From Celeribacter marinus (GTDB lineage: Bacteria; Pseudomonadota; Alphaproteobacteria; Rhodobacterales; Rhodobacteraceae): DNA of 64,000 nt. Shown here piece by piece: positions 1 through 8,289 of this stretch; within the stretch, counting starts at the first letter, position 1, and the number at the start of each line of letters is the position of its first letter. The stretch lies in the NCBI RefSeq assembly GCF_001308265.1, contig NZ_CP012023.1, positions 2,370,932-2,434,931 of the forward strand, written 5' to 3'. The position numbers were made by a program, and so were the translations under genes. The notes under the pieces were generated by a model, which ran no database searches, was not told the DNA's origin, and was given only the letters and a program-made list of their open reading frames with translations.

Positions 1-752
1 TCACGGCCCTTGGTGTCGACACGGATGTTGGAGCCAAGCGCGTCCATCACGTCGATGGTCTCGGTCTTGGTCAATTCCCATGGACGCGCAGTAAAGGCGT
101 AGGGTTTCGATGTCAGCGCCCCAACGGGACACAGATCAATGATATTGCCCTGAAGGTTCGATTTGAGCGTCTGGTCCAGATAGCTTGTAATTTCGCTGTC
201 TTCGCCGCGCCCTGTTTGGCCCATCTGGGTGATACCCGCGACCTCGGAGGTGAAACGCACACAGCGCGTACACGAAATACAACGGGTCATGGCGGTGCCA
301 ACCAGCGGACCAAGGTTCAATTCGGTCGACGCACGTTTGGGTTCGCGGTAGCGCGAGAAATCAACGCCGTACGCCATCGCTTGGTCTTGCAAATCGCATT
401 CGCCGCCTTGGTCACAGATCGGACAATCCAGCGGGTGGTTGATGAGCAAGAACTCCATCACGCCCTCGCGGGCCTTTTTGACCATCGGCGAATTGGTTTT
501 CACCACAGGCGGCTGACCCTCAGGGCCGGGGCGCATGTCTTTGACCTGCATCGCACAGCTTGCTGCGGGTTTGGGCGGACCGCCAACAACCTCTACGAGG
601 CACATGCGGCAGTTGCCCGCAATCGAGAGGCGTTCGTGGTAGCAAAAACGGGGCACTTCGATGCCTGCAACTTCGCAAGCCTGAAGGATGGTCATCGCCG
701 GATCGACCTCAACTTCGGTCCCGTCAATGATGATTTTGCGCTTGTCTGCCAT
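1..752 (-). CDS. nuoG: NADH-quinone oxidoreductase subunit G (5' part, cut by window edge)
   Basis: Large iron-sulfur subunit of the peripheral arm of complex I, which carries electrons from NuoF towards NuoB. Only the first 250 codons are present; the gene runs off the left edge. The start is the ATG at 752 (MADKRKIII). The N-terminal [2Fe-2S] ferredoxin fold shows the Cys series CYHE, GNCRMC and a later Cys in AASC. Then come the [17 protein letters not shown] motif (His/Cys ligands of a [4Fe-4S] cluster) and the [10 protein letters not shown] motif of the next cluster, followed by [12 protein letters not shown]. It is the last nuo gene visible in the operon, 108 nt after the DUF5333-like gene. 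The assignment is secure from motif order. Confidence 0.97.
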   Translation of the reverse strand, partial: MADKRKIIIDGTEVEVDPAMTILQACEVAGIEVPRFCYHERLSIAGNCRMCLVEVVGGPPKPAASCAMQVKDMRPGPEGQPPVVKTNSPMVKKAREGVMEFLLINHPLDCPICDQGGECDLQDQAMAYGVDFSRYREPKRASTELNLGPLVGTAMTRCISCTRCVRFTSEVAGITQMGQTGRGEDSEITSYLDQTLKSNLQGNIIDLCPVGALTSKPYAFTARPWELTKTETIDVMDALGSNIRVDTKGR

Positions 753-860
753 AGTCAATCACCTGTTCTTCGCGGCCAATTGGGATCGTCCCGCCAGCCA
801 GTTCAGACGCTTATGCGCCCAGTCTATTATCTGCGCTCGTGTCACCACGCGCGCTCATGT

Positions 861-1277
861 TCACTTCGCGCGCAACAGTGATCCAATCACACTGCCCTTC
901 GCGATTTCCATCTCCCCCAAGGCACACAGCCCTGCGGATGTTGTCGGATCGACACCGCGTGCACGGGCATAATCTGCCCCTGCGGCGCGAATGCGGGCCT
1001 TTTCGTCTTTGCTTTTGACGTAGGCCTCGATCTGGTCGTTCGAATATCCCATCTCCGAGGCCACTGCCTTGAGCGTCCAAAGAAAGTTCAACCCTTTGAG
1101 CGTGCGGGCCGAAATCGTCGGGCATTCATCCGCAATCTCGATCGCAATCCCGACGAACAACATGTTGTTGTCGATCTCTTTGACACTCGATAGCGCCGGC
1201 AATGCCGATGCGGAAAGCGGCGCGACAAAAAACGCGGCGCTTAAGAGTGATGAGAGGACAACACGACACATGTTCAT
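861..1277 (-). CDS. DUF5333-like exported protein in the nuo operon
   Basis: A 138-residue protein with a clear N-terminal signal peptide (hydrophobic LSSLLSAAFFVAPLSASALP, cleavage likely near residue 26). The mature part is small and helical, with two Cys (DECPTIS and GLCALGE). It matches my memory of DUF5333, a Rhodobacterales family found between nuoF and nuoG; function unknown. The ATG at 1277 has GGAG 6 nt upstream, and nuoF ends 3 nt earlier, so it is co-transcribed with complex I. I infer a periplasmic accessory or assembly factor, or simply a hitchhiking gene. The family name is from memory and was not searched. Confidence 0.8.
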   Translation of the reverse strand: MNMCRVVLSSLLSAAFFVAPLSASALPALSSVKEIDNNMLFVGIAIEIADECPTISARTLKGLNFLWTLKAVASEMGYSNDQIEAYVKSKDEKARIRAAGADYARARGVDPTTSAGLCALGEMEIAKGSVIGSLLRAK

Positions 1278-1280
1278 ATC

Positions 1281-2579
1281 TTACTCCGCAGCCATCGCGC
1301 CGGACCGGCCCGATTTTTGGGTTTTGATACGGTCTTCGATTTCGTCGCGGAAGTTCTTGATCAAGCCTTGGATCGGCCACGCGGCAGCGTCACCGAGCGC
1401 ACAAATCGTGTGGCCCTCAACCTGCTTGGTCACGTCCCACAGCATGTCGATTTCCTCAAGATCCGCCTCGCCTTTGACCAGACGGTCCATGACCCGCATC
1501 ATCCACCCCGTACCTTCGCGACACGGCGTACACTGACCACAGCTCTCGTGTTTGTAGAACATCGATAGGCGGTGGATCGCTTTGATAATGTCGGTCGATT
1601 TGTCCATAACGATCACGGCAGCGGTGCCAAGGCCGGAGCCCAGTTCGCCGCGCAGGTAATCGAAATCCATGATCGCGTCTTTCATGTCCTCACCGCGCAC
1701 ACAGGGCACGGAGGAGCCACCGGGGATCACAGCTTTGAGGTTGTCCCAACCACCGCGAATACCTCCGCAATGCTTTTCAATCAGCTCTTCGAACGAGATC
1801 GACATTGCCTCTTCGACAACGCAGGGATTGTTGACGTGACCCGAAATCGCGAACAGTTTGGTACCCGCATTGTTGGGGCGACCAAAGCCCGCGAACCATT
1901 CAGGGCCACGGCGCAAAATCGTTGGGACAACCGCAATAGATTCCACGTTGTTCACAGTCGTCGGACAGCCATAAAGACCCGCCCCCGCAGGGAACGGCGG
2001 CTTCATCCGTGGCATGCCTTTTTTGCCCTCAAGGCTTTCGATCAATGCGGTCTCTTCGCCGCAAATATACGCCCCCGCACCGTGGTGCAGATAGAGGTCG
2101 AAATCGTAGCCGGATTTGCAGGCATTCCGGCCAAGGAACCCCGCCGCGTAGGCCTCATCAATGGCGTTTTGCAGCGCTTCTTTTTCGCGAATGTACTCAC
2201 CACGAATGTAAATATAGGCGGCATTGGCATTCATCGCGAAAGACGCAATCAACGCCCCCTCGATCAGGGTGTGCGGATCATGGCGCATGATCTCGCGGTC
2301 TTTACACGTGCCTGGCTCGGATTCGTCGGCATTGATGACGAGGTAGGACGGGCGACCATCGCTTTCCTTTGGCATGAACGACCATTTGAGGCCGGTGGGG
2401 AAACCCGCACCACCGCGCCCGCGCAGTCCCGATGCCTTCATCTGGTCCACGATCCAATCGCGTCCCTTTTGGAGAATGGCGGCCGTGCCGTCCCAATGTC
2501 CACGCGCCTGCGCACCCTTCAGGGAGCGGTCATGCATCCCGTAGATATTGGTAAAGATCCGATCCTGATCCTTAAGCAT
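1281..2579 (-). CDS. nuoF: NADH-quinone oxidoreductase subunit F
   Basis: The 432-residue NADH-binding, FMN-containing subunit where electrons enter complex I. The glycine-rich nucleotide-binding segment [10 protein letters not shown] is at residues 51-60. The [14 protein letters not shown] motif lies near residue 175. The [4Fe-4S] N3 cluster motif [13 protein letters not shown] lies near 345-357, with the fourth Cys in HTICALGD near 395. Length is normal for the family. An AAGGAA sits about 8 nt before the ATG at 2579. It lies between the DUF5337-like gene and the DUF5333-like gene in the nuo operon. Confidence 0.98.
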   Translation of the reverse strand: MLKDQDRIFTNIYGMHDRSLKGAQARGHWDGTAAILQKGRDWIVDQMKASGLRGRGGAGFPTGLKWSFMPKESDGRPSYLVINADESEPGTCKDREIMRHDPHTLIEGALIASFAMNANAAYIYIRGEYIREKEALQNAIDEAYAAGFLGRNACKSGYDFDLYLHHGAGAYICGEETALIESLEGKKGMPRMKPPFPAGAGLYGCPTTVNNVESIAVVPTILRRGPEWFAGFGRPNNAGTKLFAISGHVNNPCVVEEAMSISFEELIEKHCGGIRGGWDNLKAVIPGGSSVPCVRGEDMKDAIMDFDYLRGELGSGLGTAAVIVMDKSTDIIKAIHRLSMFYKHESCGQCTPCREGTGWMMRVMDRLVKGEADLEEIDMLWDVTKQVEGHTICALGDAAAWPIQGLIKNFRDEIEDRIKTQKSGRSGAMAAE

Positions 2580-2592
2580 TGGTCTACTTCCT

Positions 2593-2811
2593 TCAGCCTT
2601 GCTGGCGCGCGCGCCAGATCTGGTAAATGTTCACAAACGCCCACGCAAATGCACCGAGCGCTGCGAGGTCAAAGAGAAACACGAACCGCACAGGCAGTCC
2701 CATCTTTCCACCGACCCACTGAGCCCCGAGCCAGATCACCATCGTTGCGGCCATAACAAACCCGACGAAACGGGCCTTTTTGGCGAGACGGATCTCTGTA
2801 TCGGAACTCAT
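2593..2811 (-). CDS. DUF5337-like small membrane protein in the nuo operon
   Basis: A 72-residue protein with a short basic N-terminus and two predicted membrane helices (about residues 14-30 and 42-63). It ends in a basic tail (WRARQQG). It matches my memory of DUF5337, a Rhodobacterales family located beside nuoE/nuoF; no function is known. The nuoF start is 14 nt downstream, so it belongs to the operon. The two-helix topology would suit a supernumerary complex I membrane subunit or an assembly factor, but that is inference. No strong ribosome binding site is visible before the ATG at 2811. Confidence 0.78.
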   Translation of the reverse strand: MSSDTEIRLAKKARFVGFVMAATMVIWLGAQWVGGKMGLPVRFVFLFDLAALGAFAWAFVNIYQIWRARQQG

Positions 2812-2833
2812 CGTATCTTATGTCCCAAAGCGC

Positions 2834-3892
2834 TTAGTATTTCGCGCGCTTGGAGAATTCGGTTTGGCCACCCGCTGCGAGTGTCTTTGCATCGGGTTTC
2901 CATGTCTCAATCTGACGTGCCGAGGTGCCCACGAGTTTTTCGTCAAGCCATTCGGTTTCTTTTTTGCGCAAAGATGCGATTTGATCAAAGTGGTAGAACC
3001 CGAGCGCATGCAGTTGCGTCTCAATCTTTGGGCCTACGCCTTTAAGCATTTTCAAATCGTCCGCTTTGCCGTCACGCGCTGCACTTAGCACCACATCTGA
3101 CGGATTGCCATCGGCGGCAACAGGTGCGCGCTTGGGCGATGCCGATGCGGGTTTTGCCGCGGGTTTTGCGGATGCTTTAGCTGCGGGCTTGGCCTTGGCT
3201 GCGGCCTTCGGTGTCGCCGCTTTTGCTGTTGCCGGAGCCGCTTTAGCTGGCGCGGATTGAGCCGCTGCTTTGGCCTTTGCAGGTGTAGCTTTAGGTTTTG
3301 CCGGCGCTTTTTCTTTGGCGGGAGCTTTTTCTTTTGCCGCTGCTTTGGCCTTCGCTGGCGCTTTTACAGGTTTATCAGCGACCTCCACAGGAGCCGGACT
3401 TGCGGCCGTCGATGTCGTAGCGGCTTTCGATTTGGTCGATTTTGCCGCTGTTTTCTTAGGCGCTGCCGCCTTCGCGACTGGGGCTTTCGCCGTTGGCGCA
3501 GTTGCCTTTTTCGGAGCCGCTTTTTTGGCTTTCGGTGTCACGGTTTTGGGTGCAGGCGCCACGGGCGCATCAGTCGTCACCGCATCGGGTGTCGACATCA
3601 GCCCTGCGGGCGAAGTCGCGGGGGTTGCAGACACAGATCCGGTCACCGCACCCGTACTTGTCGCCGACACAGCAGAGTGAGACGCGGCACTGGCAGGAGC
3701 CTCTTGGACGGGCTCATCGTACCAGCCAATCCACAACAAAATCGCCACAAGCAATGCGACGAGGACGCCGATAATCAGTGATGCAACCGTTGAATAGCTC
3801 GCGATGAACAACAGCGCCAAGAACGCAAGCACACCACAGATGGCTGAGATCAGCCAAATTTTCGACGTCTTTCCAGAATTACTATCACTCAT
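2834..3892 (-). CDS. Membrane-anchored helix-hairpin-helix protein with Ala/Lys/Pro-rich linker
   Basis: 352 residues. Two adjacent membrane helices (about 12-30 and 33-57) are followed by a roughly 200-residue low-complexity linker of Ala, Lys and Pro, resembling a histone H1 tail. The C-terminal module (about 275-352) has a helix-hairpin-helix core ([23 protein letters not shown]) and the end [12 protein letters not shown]. The same module, with an identical last 12 residues, closes NuoE just upstream, so the two share a duplicated domain. AGGAG is 6 nt before the ATG. It lies inside the nuo operon, 70 nt after nuoE. Function is unknown. HhH folds usually bind nucleic acid, but here protein docking to complex I is equally possible. 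Confidence 0.85.
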   Translation of the reverse strand: MSDSNSGKTSKIWLISAICGVLAFLALLFIASYSTVASLIIGVLVALLVAILLWIGWYDEPVQEAPASAASHSAVSATSTGAVTGSVSATPATSPAGLMSTPDAVTTDAPVAPAPKTVTPKAKKAAPKKATAPTAKAPVAKAAAPKKTAAKSTKSKAATTSTAASPAPVEVADKPVKAPAKAKAAAKEKAPAKEKAPAKPKATPAKAKAAAQSAPAKAAPATAKAATPKAAAKAKPAAKASAKPAAKPASASPKRAPVAADGNPSDVVLSAARDGKADDLKMLKGVGPKIETQLHALGFYHFDQIASLRKKETEWLDEKLVGTSARQIETWKPDAKTLAAGGQTEFSKRAKY

Positions 3893-4194
3893 ATCGAACT
3901 CCTAGTCCCTTGTCCCTATTGACCTTTAGCACTTCGGCCTTTTGGCTCTTTGGCTCGTTTACTTAGTACTTCGCACGCTTTGAAAACTCGGTTTGACCAC
4001 CCTGTGCGAGGATTTTGGCCTGCTCCACCCAACCATCGCGTTCAATACGACCTTTGAATTTCAGGTTATCATCAACCCATGCGATCTCGTCCGCTGTCCA
4101 TTTGGCGACCTGATCAAAGTGGTAGAACCCAAGTGCGTTGAGTGTTTGTTCCAATTTGGGACCGACACCTTTGAGCATTTTCAAATCATCCGCA
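2837..4194 (-). repeat. Diverged duplication encoding the same HhH C-terminal module
   Basis: The 3' ends of the gene at 2834-3892 (approximately 2837-3064) and of nuoE (approximately 3966-4194) are clearly homologous at DNA and protein level. Both encode [18 protein letters not shown] and [12 protein letters not shown]. The span given covers both copies and the sequence between them. The copies have diverged at many third positions and in the middle of the module, so this is an old duplication held by selection and not a recent repeat. Confidence 0.85.
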
Positions 4195-5117
4195 CCCGCT
4201 TTGCGCGGAGCACTCATGGTGCGTGGTTTTTTGCCTTCGGACACAGCGGCATCAGCCTTTGGTGCAGCGGCAGACTTTGGAGCGGCGGCAGCCTTCGGCG
4301 CATCAACGGCCTTCGCCGCTTTTTTCGCAGCGGCGGCTTGTTGAACGGCGGACTTTTGCACGGGTGCCGGCTTTGGCGGTGTTTTCTTAGCGGCGGATGC
4401 TTTGCCACCTTTGACAACCCAAGGCGTCAAAATCGGTACTTCGGAGCCATCGATCCGCTTGATGGTATCGCCAAGATCATGGGCGAGCTGCGCAGACGCG
4501 TTATACGCGGGGCGTCCGGCCTCATGATCGGTCAATGATGTCAAACCAGACAACGGCTCTGCGGCGTAGCGACCATTTTGTGGACCAGGAAGTGGCACTT
4601 GGCCCGCCGCCATGTCGTCGATCAGCTTGCCAAAATTTTCGGCTGTCAAATCTTCAAAGTAGTCTTTGCCGATCTGCGCCATGGGTGCGTTTGAACATGC
4701 GCCCAGACATTCGACCTCTTCCCACGAAAACTTGCCATCCGCCGACAATTCATGCGCGTTCGGCGCGATTTTGTCCTTACAGACAGCAATCAAATCCTCA
4801 GCGCCACAGATCATGCACGACAAGGTGCCGCACACCTGAATGTGGGCCACGGAGCCAACAGGTTGAAGTTGGAACATAAAGTAGAAGGTCGCCACCTCAA
4901 GCACGCGGATATACGGCATGCCGAGTTTGTCGCCAACATATTCAATCGCGGGCTTGGTCAACCAGCCTTCTTGCTCTTGGGCGCGCCACAAAAGCGGGAT
5001 CACGGCGGATTGCTCGCGACCCTGTGGGTATTTCGTGATCTGACCGTCCGCCCATTCAAGGTTGGCAGGTGTAAATTCAAAGCTCTCGGGCTGTTCGGCA
5101 TGTAGACGGCGCAGCAT
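3963..5117 (-). CDS. nuoE: NADH-quinone oxidoreductase subunit E with HhH C-terminal extension
   Basis: The 24-kDa-type subunit carrying the [2Fe-2S] cluster N1a, partner of NuoF. The thioredoxin-like domain fills about residues 12-165, with cluster ligands C96, C101, C137 and C141. At 384 residues it is far longer than a minimal NuoE (about 160-240). The extra part is an Ala/Lys/Pro-rich linker (about 235-310) and a helix-hairpin-helix module (about 311-384) shared with the next gene. The start ATG at 5117 overlaps the nuoD stop by one base (TAATG), indicating translational coupling. Long NuoE forms are, from memory, usual in Rhodobacterales. Confidence 0.96.
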   Translation of the reverse strand: MLRRLHAEQPESFEFTPANLEWADGQITKYPQGREQSAVIPLLWRAQEQEGWLTKPAIEYVGDKLGMPYIRVLEVATFYFMFQLQPVGSVAHIQVCGTLSCMICGAEDLIAVCKDKIAPNAHELSADGKFSWEEVECLGACSNAPMAQIGKDYFEDLTAENFGKLIDDMAAGQVPLPGPQNGRYAAEPLSGLTSLTDHEAGRPAYNASAQLAHDLGDTIKRIDGSEVPILTPWVVKGGKASAAKKTPPKPAPVQKSAVQQAAAAKKAAKAVDAPKAAAAPKSAAAPKADAAVSEGKKPRTMSAPRKAGADDLKMLKGVGPKLEQTLNALGFYHFDQVAKWTADEIAWVDDNLKFKGRIERDGWVEQAKILAQGGQTEFSKRAKY

Positions 5118-6334
5118 TAGCGGTCCACCTCCCCAAATACGATGTCCATAGTCCCGATGATCGCGGCGACGTCGGCCAACTGGTGGCCCGATGCAACGTG
5201 ATCCATCGACTGAAGATGCAAGAACCCGGGCGCACGCAATTTGGCGCGGTAGGGTTTGTTGGTCCCGTCAGAGACCATATAAACGCCGAACTCGCCCTTG
5301 GGCGCTTCGACGGCGGCATACACCTCACCGGCGGGCAATTTGAAGCCTTCGGTGTAGAGTTTGAAGTGGTGGATGAGCGCCTCCATAGAGGTTTTCATAT
5401 CCGAGCGTTTGGGCGGGGTAAGTTTACCGCGCGCCAAAACATCGCCTTGGTTCTCGGGCATCCGCAACTTGGCGATCGCCTGTTTGATGATCGACGTCGA
5501 TTGCGTCATCTCTTCCATGCGGCACAAATAACGATCGTAGCAATCGCCGTTTTTGCCAACAGGGATCTGGAAATCGAACTCGTCGTAGCACTCATAAGGC
5601 TGTGAGCGGCGCAAATCCCATGGCAGGCCGGAGCCACGCACCATCACACCAGAGTAGCCCCAATCAAGGATCTCTTGTTCGGTGATGATCCCGATATCTG
5701 CGTTACGCTGCTTGAAAATACGGTTCTCGGTCAACAGCGTATGAATGTCTGCGAGAATTTTAGGGAAGTGATCCGCCCATGCCTCGATATCATCGAGCAA
5801 CGTCGAGGGCAGGTCTTGGTGCACCCCACCGGGGCGGAAATACGCGGCGTGAAGACGCGCACCACAGGCGCGTTCATAGAAAATCATGAGCTTTTCGCGC
5901 TCTTCAAAGCCCCACAATGGCGGCGTGAGCGCGCCCACGTCCATCGCCTGTGTCGTGACGTTCAACAGGTGGTTGAGCACGCGGCCAATCTCGGAATACA
6001 GCACACGAATGAGGGAGGCGCGGCGCGGCACCTCAACCCCTGCGAGGCGTTCAATGGCCATGCACCATGCGTGTTCTTGGTTCATCGGCGCCACATAATC
6101 GAGGCGGTCGAGATACGGCAGGTTTTGCAGATAGGTCCGGCTTTCCATCAGCTTTTCGGTGCCGCGGTGAAGCAGGCCGATATGCGGGTCAGCACGTTCC
6201 ACGATCTCGCCATCAAGCTCCAGAACCATACGAAGCACCCCGTGCGCCGCAGGGTGCTGCGGGCCGAAGTTGATGTTGAAATTGCGGATCTTCTGCTCGC
6301 CCGATTGCGCGTCGTCGAAGTTACCGTCCATCAT
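5117..6334 (-). CDS. nuoD: NADH-quinone oxidoreductase subunit D
   Basis: The 49-kDa subunit that, with NuoB, forms the quinone-binding site of complex I. It has the conserved [11 protein letters not shown] segment near the N-terminus, [12 protein letters not shown], and the C-terminal [20 protein letters not shown] and DIVFGEVDR. The reading frame opens at 6349, but GGAGAAAGG sits just before the paired ATG codons at 6334 and 6331, so I use 6334 (405 residues). It follows nuoC after an unusually long gap (161 nt) and overlaps nuoE by one base. Confidence 0.97.
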   Translation of the reverse strand: MMDGNFDDAQSGEQKIRNFNINFGPQHPAAHGVLRMVLELDGEIVERADPHIGLLHRGTEKLMESRTYLQNLPYLDRLDYVAPMNQEHAWCMAIERLAGVEVPRRASLIRVLYSEIGRVLNHLLNVTTQAMDVGALTPPLWGFEEREKLMIFYERACGARLHAAYFRPGGVHQDLPSTLLDDIEAWADHFPKILADIHTLLTENRIFKQRNADIGIITEQEILDWGYSGVMVRGSGLPWDLRRSQPYECYDEFDFQIPVGKNGDCYDRYLCRMEEMTQSTSIIKQAIAKLRMPENQGDVLARGKLTPPKRSDMKTSMEALIHHFKLYTEGFKLPAGEVYAAVEAPKGEFGVYMVSDGTNKPYRAKLRAPGFLHLQSMDHVASGHQLADVAAIIGTMDIVFGEVDR

Positions 6335-6495
6335 CAGACCTTTCTCCAATTGATCGCTACCCTATGGGCTTTTGATCAAAAGTCTTGTCATCAAAAAGCG
6401 CTTGAGCGGCGCGAGATCAATCCCGCGACGCCGCAACGCTCGTCATTCCTATGCGTCGAGATATCCCAACGCCGTGTCGCCCAACCGCACCGCGG
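6335..6495 (-). other. nuoC-nuoD intergenic gap with palindrome and hairpin
   Basis: 161 nt without a convincing reading frame, inside an operon whose other gaps are mostly short. It holds a perfect 14-bp palindrome (CTTTTGATCAAAAG, 6369-6382), 35 nt before nuoD. On the minus strand there is also a GC-rich hairpin (6406-6434) followed, about 8 nt later, by five T (6393-6397). These could be a regulator site or internal promoter and a weak attenuator; neither is proven. Confidence 0.4.
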
Positions 6496-7113
6496 TTACG
6501 CCCCTGCCTTGTCGCCATCGCCCTTCTCATCCCCTGGAAGGATGTAATGCGCGCCCTCCCATGGAGAGAGATTGTCGAACTGGCGGTATTCTTGTGTCAA
6601 CGAAACAGGTTCGTACACCACGCGCTTGAGCTCTTCGTCATAGCGCACTTCGGTATAACCAGTTGTCGGAAAATCCTTGCGCAACGGATGACCGCGAAAG
6701 CCGTAGTCCGTGAGTAAGCGGCGCAAATCCGGATGACCTGAAAAGATGATCCCGAACATGTCGAACACTTCGCGCTCGAACCAGTTGGCCGAGGGATGCA
6801 CAGGCATGATTGACGCAATTGTTTCGTCTTCACGCACCGCGGCACGCACACGAATGCGGTGATTTTGGTACATCGACAAGAAGTGGTAGACCACATCAAA
6901 CCGCTGCGCCCGCGAGGGGTAATCAATCGCCGTGATATCCACGAGCGACGAAAACTTGCACGTGGCATCCGCTTTGAGGAATTCAACGAAATCCACAATT
7001 TTCGACGCGGCCACAGTTACCGTCAACTCACCAAACGTGATCTCCGACGACACAACATCATCAGGGCGTTTGAGTTCAATATGAGCGGCAAGCTCCTGAA
7101 GTGCTTCAGTCAT
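6496..7113 (-). CDS. nuoC: NADH-quinone oxidoreductase subunit C
   Basis: The 30-kDa subunit of the complex I peripheral arm (205 residues), which binds NuoD and NuoB. It is a stand-alone NuoC, not the NuoCD fusion of enterobacteria. Family signature: [33 protein letters not shown] in the second half, of which [10 protein letters not shown] and GHPLRKDFP are the diagnostic parts. The C-terminus has the [14 protein letters not shown] ending ([10 protein letters not shown]). The start is the ATG at 7113, and nuoB ends 11 nt upstream. Confidence 0.97.
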   Translation of the reverse strand: MTEALQELAAHIELKRPDDVVSSEITFGELTVTVAASKIVDFVEFLKADATCKFSSLVDITAIDYPSRAQRFDVVYHFLSMYQNHRIRVRAAVREDETIASIMPVHPSANWFEREVFDMFGIIFSGHPDLRRLLTDYGFRGHPLRKDFPTTGYTEVRYDEELKRVVYEPVSLTQEYRQFDNLSPWEGAHYILPGDEKGDGDKAGA

Positions 7114-7124
7114 CTCGTCCCCTC

Positions 7125-7658
7125 CTATCGGGCAATCGTGCCGGTGCGGCGGATTTTGCGCTGCAGTTGCAACACGCCATACATCAACGCCTCAGCCGTG
7201 GGTGGGCACCCCGGAACATAGATGTCCACAGGCACAATACGGTCACAGCCACGCACAACCGAATAGCTATAGTGATAGTAACCGCCGCCGTTTGCGCACG
7301 ACCCCATGGAGATCACATAACGCGGCTCGGGCATCTGGTCGTACACTTTGCGTAGCGCCGGTGCCATTTTGTTGGTCAATGTGCCCGCAACGATCATTAG
7401 ATCGGACTGACGCGGAGAGGCGCGCGGCGCAGTGCCGTAGCGCTCAAGGTCATAACGGGGCATGGAAGTGTGCATCATCTCGACCGCGCAGCACGCCAGA
7501 CCAAAGGTCATCCAGTGAAGGGATCCGGTACGCGCCCAGTTGATAATATCTTCTGAGGAGGTCAGCAGAAACCCTTTGTCCTGCAACTCCTTGTTGAGCA
7601 CCTGCGTTGAGTGCTCTTTGTCCACACCGGCGGAGTTCTGCGTTGTAATCACGCCCAT
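7125..7658 (-). CDS. nuoB: NADH-quinone oxidoreductase subunit B
   Basis: The 20-kDa subunit holding the terminal [4Fe-4S] cluster N2 next to the quinone site. With the start at 7658 (177 residues) the ligands are the adjacent C56-C57 (ACCAVEM), C121 (GSCANGGG) and C151 (VPGCPPTAE). The frame opens at 7679, but the second ATG (MGVITTQNS) has AAGGGG about 8 nt upstream and fits the family better. It overlaps the end of nuoA by 10 nt, which suggests coupled translation. Confidence 0.97.
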   Translation of the reverse strand: MGVITTQNSAGVDKEHSTQVLNKELQDKGFLLTSSEDIINWARTGSLHWMTFGLACCAVEMMHTSMPRYDLERYGTAPRASPRQSDLMIVAGTLTNKMAPALRKVYDQMPEPRYVISMGSCANGGGYYHYSYSVVRGCDRIVPVDIYVPGCPPTAEALMYGVLQLQRKIRRTGTIAR

Positions 7659-8014
7659 TCTAGCGCCCCTTTCTTCCACTCATAGGCAAAGCCCACGGTG
7701 AGAACACCCAAGAACACGATCATCGACCAGAAGCCCACAATACCGACATCCTTGAACGCGACGGCCCAAGGGAACAGGAATGCGATTTCCAAATCGAAGA
7801 TGATGAAGAGGATCGATACCAGATAAAACCGGACGTCAAACTTCATGCGTGCGTCATCAAAGGCGTTAAAGCCACATTCGTATGCCGACACTTTTTCAGG
7901 ATCAGGATTACGAACAGCAATGATGAGGGCGGCGAAAATGAACACGAGACCTAGCGCGATGGCGAGGCCTAGGAAAATGACGATGGGAAGGTAATCCCGA
8001 AGCAAGTCTTCCAC
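7649..8014 (-). CDS. nuoA: NADH-quinone oxidoreductase subunit A
   Basis: A 121-residue membrane subunit of complex I with three membrane helices: about 8-30, 62-85 and 90-112. The conserved loop [20 protein letters not shown] contains the Cys near the quinone channel. The start codon is GTG at 8014 (GTG GAA GAC), with AAGGAG 7 nt upstream. It is the first gene of the nuo operon; the 275 nt before it contain the likely operon promoter. Confidence 0.97.
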   Translation of the reverse strand: MEDLLRDYLPIVIFLGLAIALGLVFIFAALIIAVRNPDPEKVSAYECGFNAFDDARMKFDVRFYLVSILFIIFDLEIAFLFPWAVAFKDVGIVGFWSMIVFLGVLTVGFAYEWKKGALEWA

Positions 8015-8289
8015 GAGCGGCTCCTTAAAGTTGCGTCCCTGTCAGCGAGATAGCTATGTGGGACGCGTGGCTTAAGCTAACGGTGGTTTAGCCCTCTGCG
8101 ACATTGTGGTCAACCAAACGCGCCGTTTTTTATGTCCGTATTTTATGGTGTTTGCTTGGTTTTGCATGACTTTAATCAAAGTCACTTTAGAAAAAGCTGC
8201 ACAGCGGCATGTTACGGGGCCAAATGGTCGATTCGAGTTGCGGGCAGCTGCACTTAACTGACTTTTTTACTTGGGTTTAGCGCAAACAC
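8015..8289 (-). promoter_or_regulatory. nuo operon upstream region with candidate operator
   Basis: 275 nt without a gene. On the minus strand TTGACC (8113-8108), 17 nt, then TAAACC (8090-8085) is a weak sigma-70-like promoter for nuoA. Further upstream is a perfect 7-bp inverted repeat with a 4-nt spacer (TGACTTT / AAAGTCA, 8167-8184), a plausible binding site for a dimeric regulator. It resembles but does not match an FNR/FixK box. The flanking sequence is AT-rich. Confidence 0.4.

Noticed and set aside
1572..2756. 394-residue plus-strand frame opposite nuoF
   Set aside because: Shadow of nuoF and of the small gene next to it; composition is arbitrary.
3079..3660. Repetitive DNA that could be taken for a tandem repeat array or CRISPR
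   Set aside because: The periodicity is codon-level (Ala/Lys/Pro codons), with no constant repeat unit or spacers. It is protein low complexity.
3066..3781. Ala-, Phe- or Arg-rich plus-strand frames opposite the HhH protein linker
   Set aside because: They exist only because the opposite strand encodes a repetitive Ala/Lys/Pro linker.
8167..8184. Calling the nuoA upstream dyad an FNR/FixK box
   Set aside because: The half-sites do not match TTGAT/ATCAA with the right spacing. It is reported only as an unassigned operator candidate.
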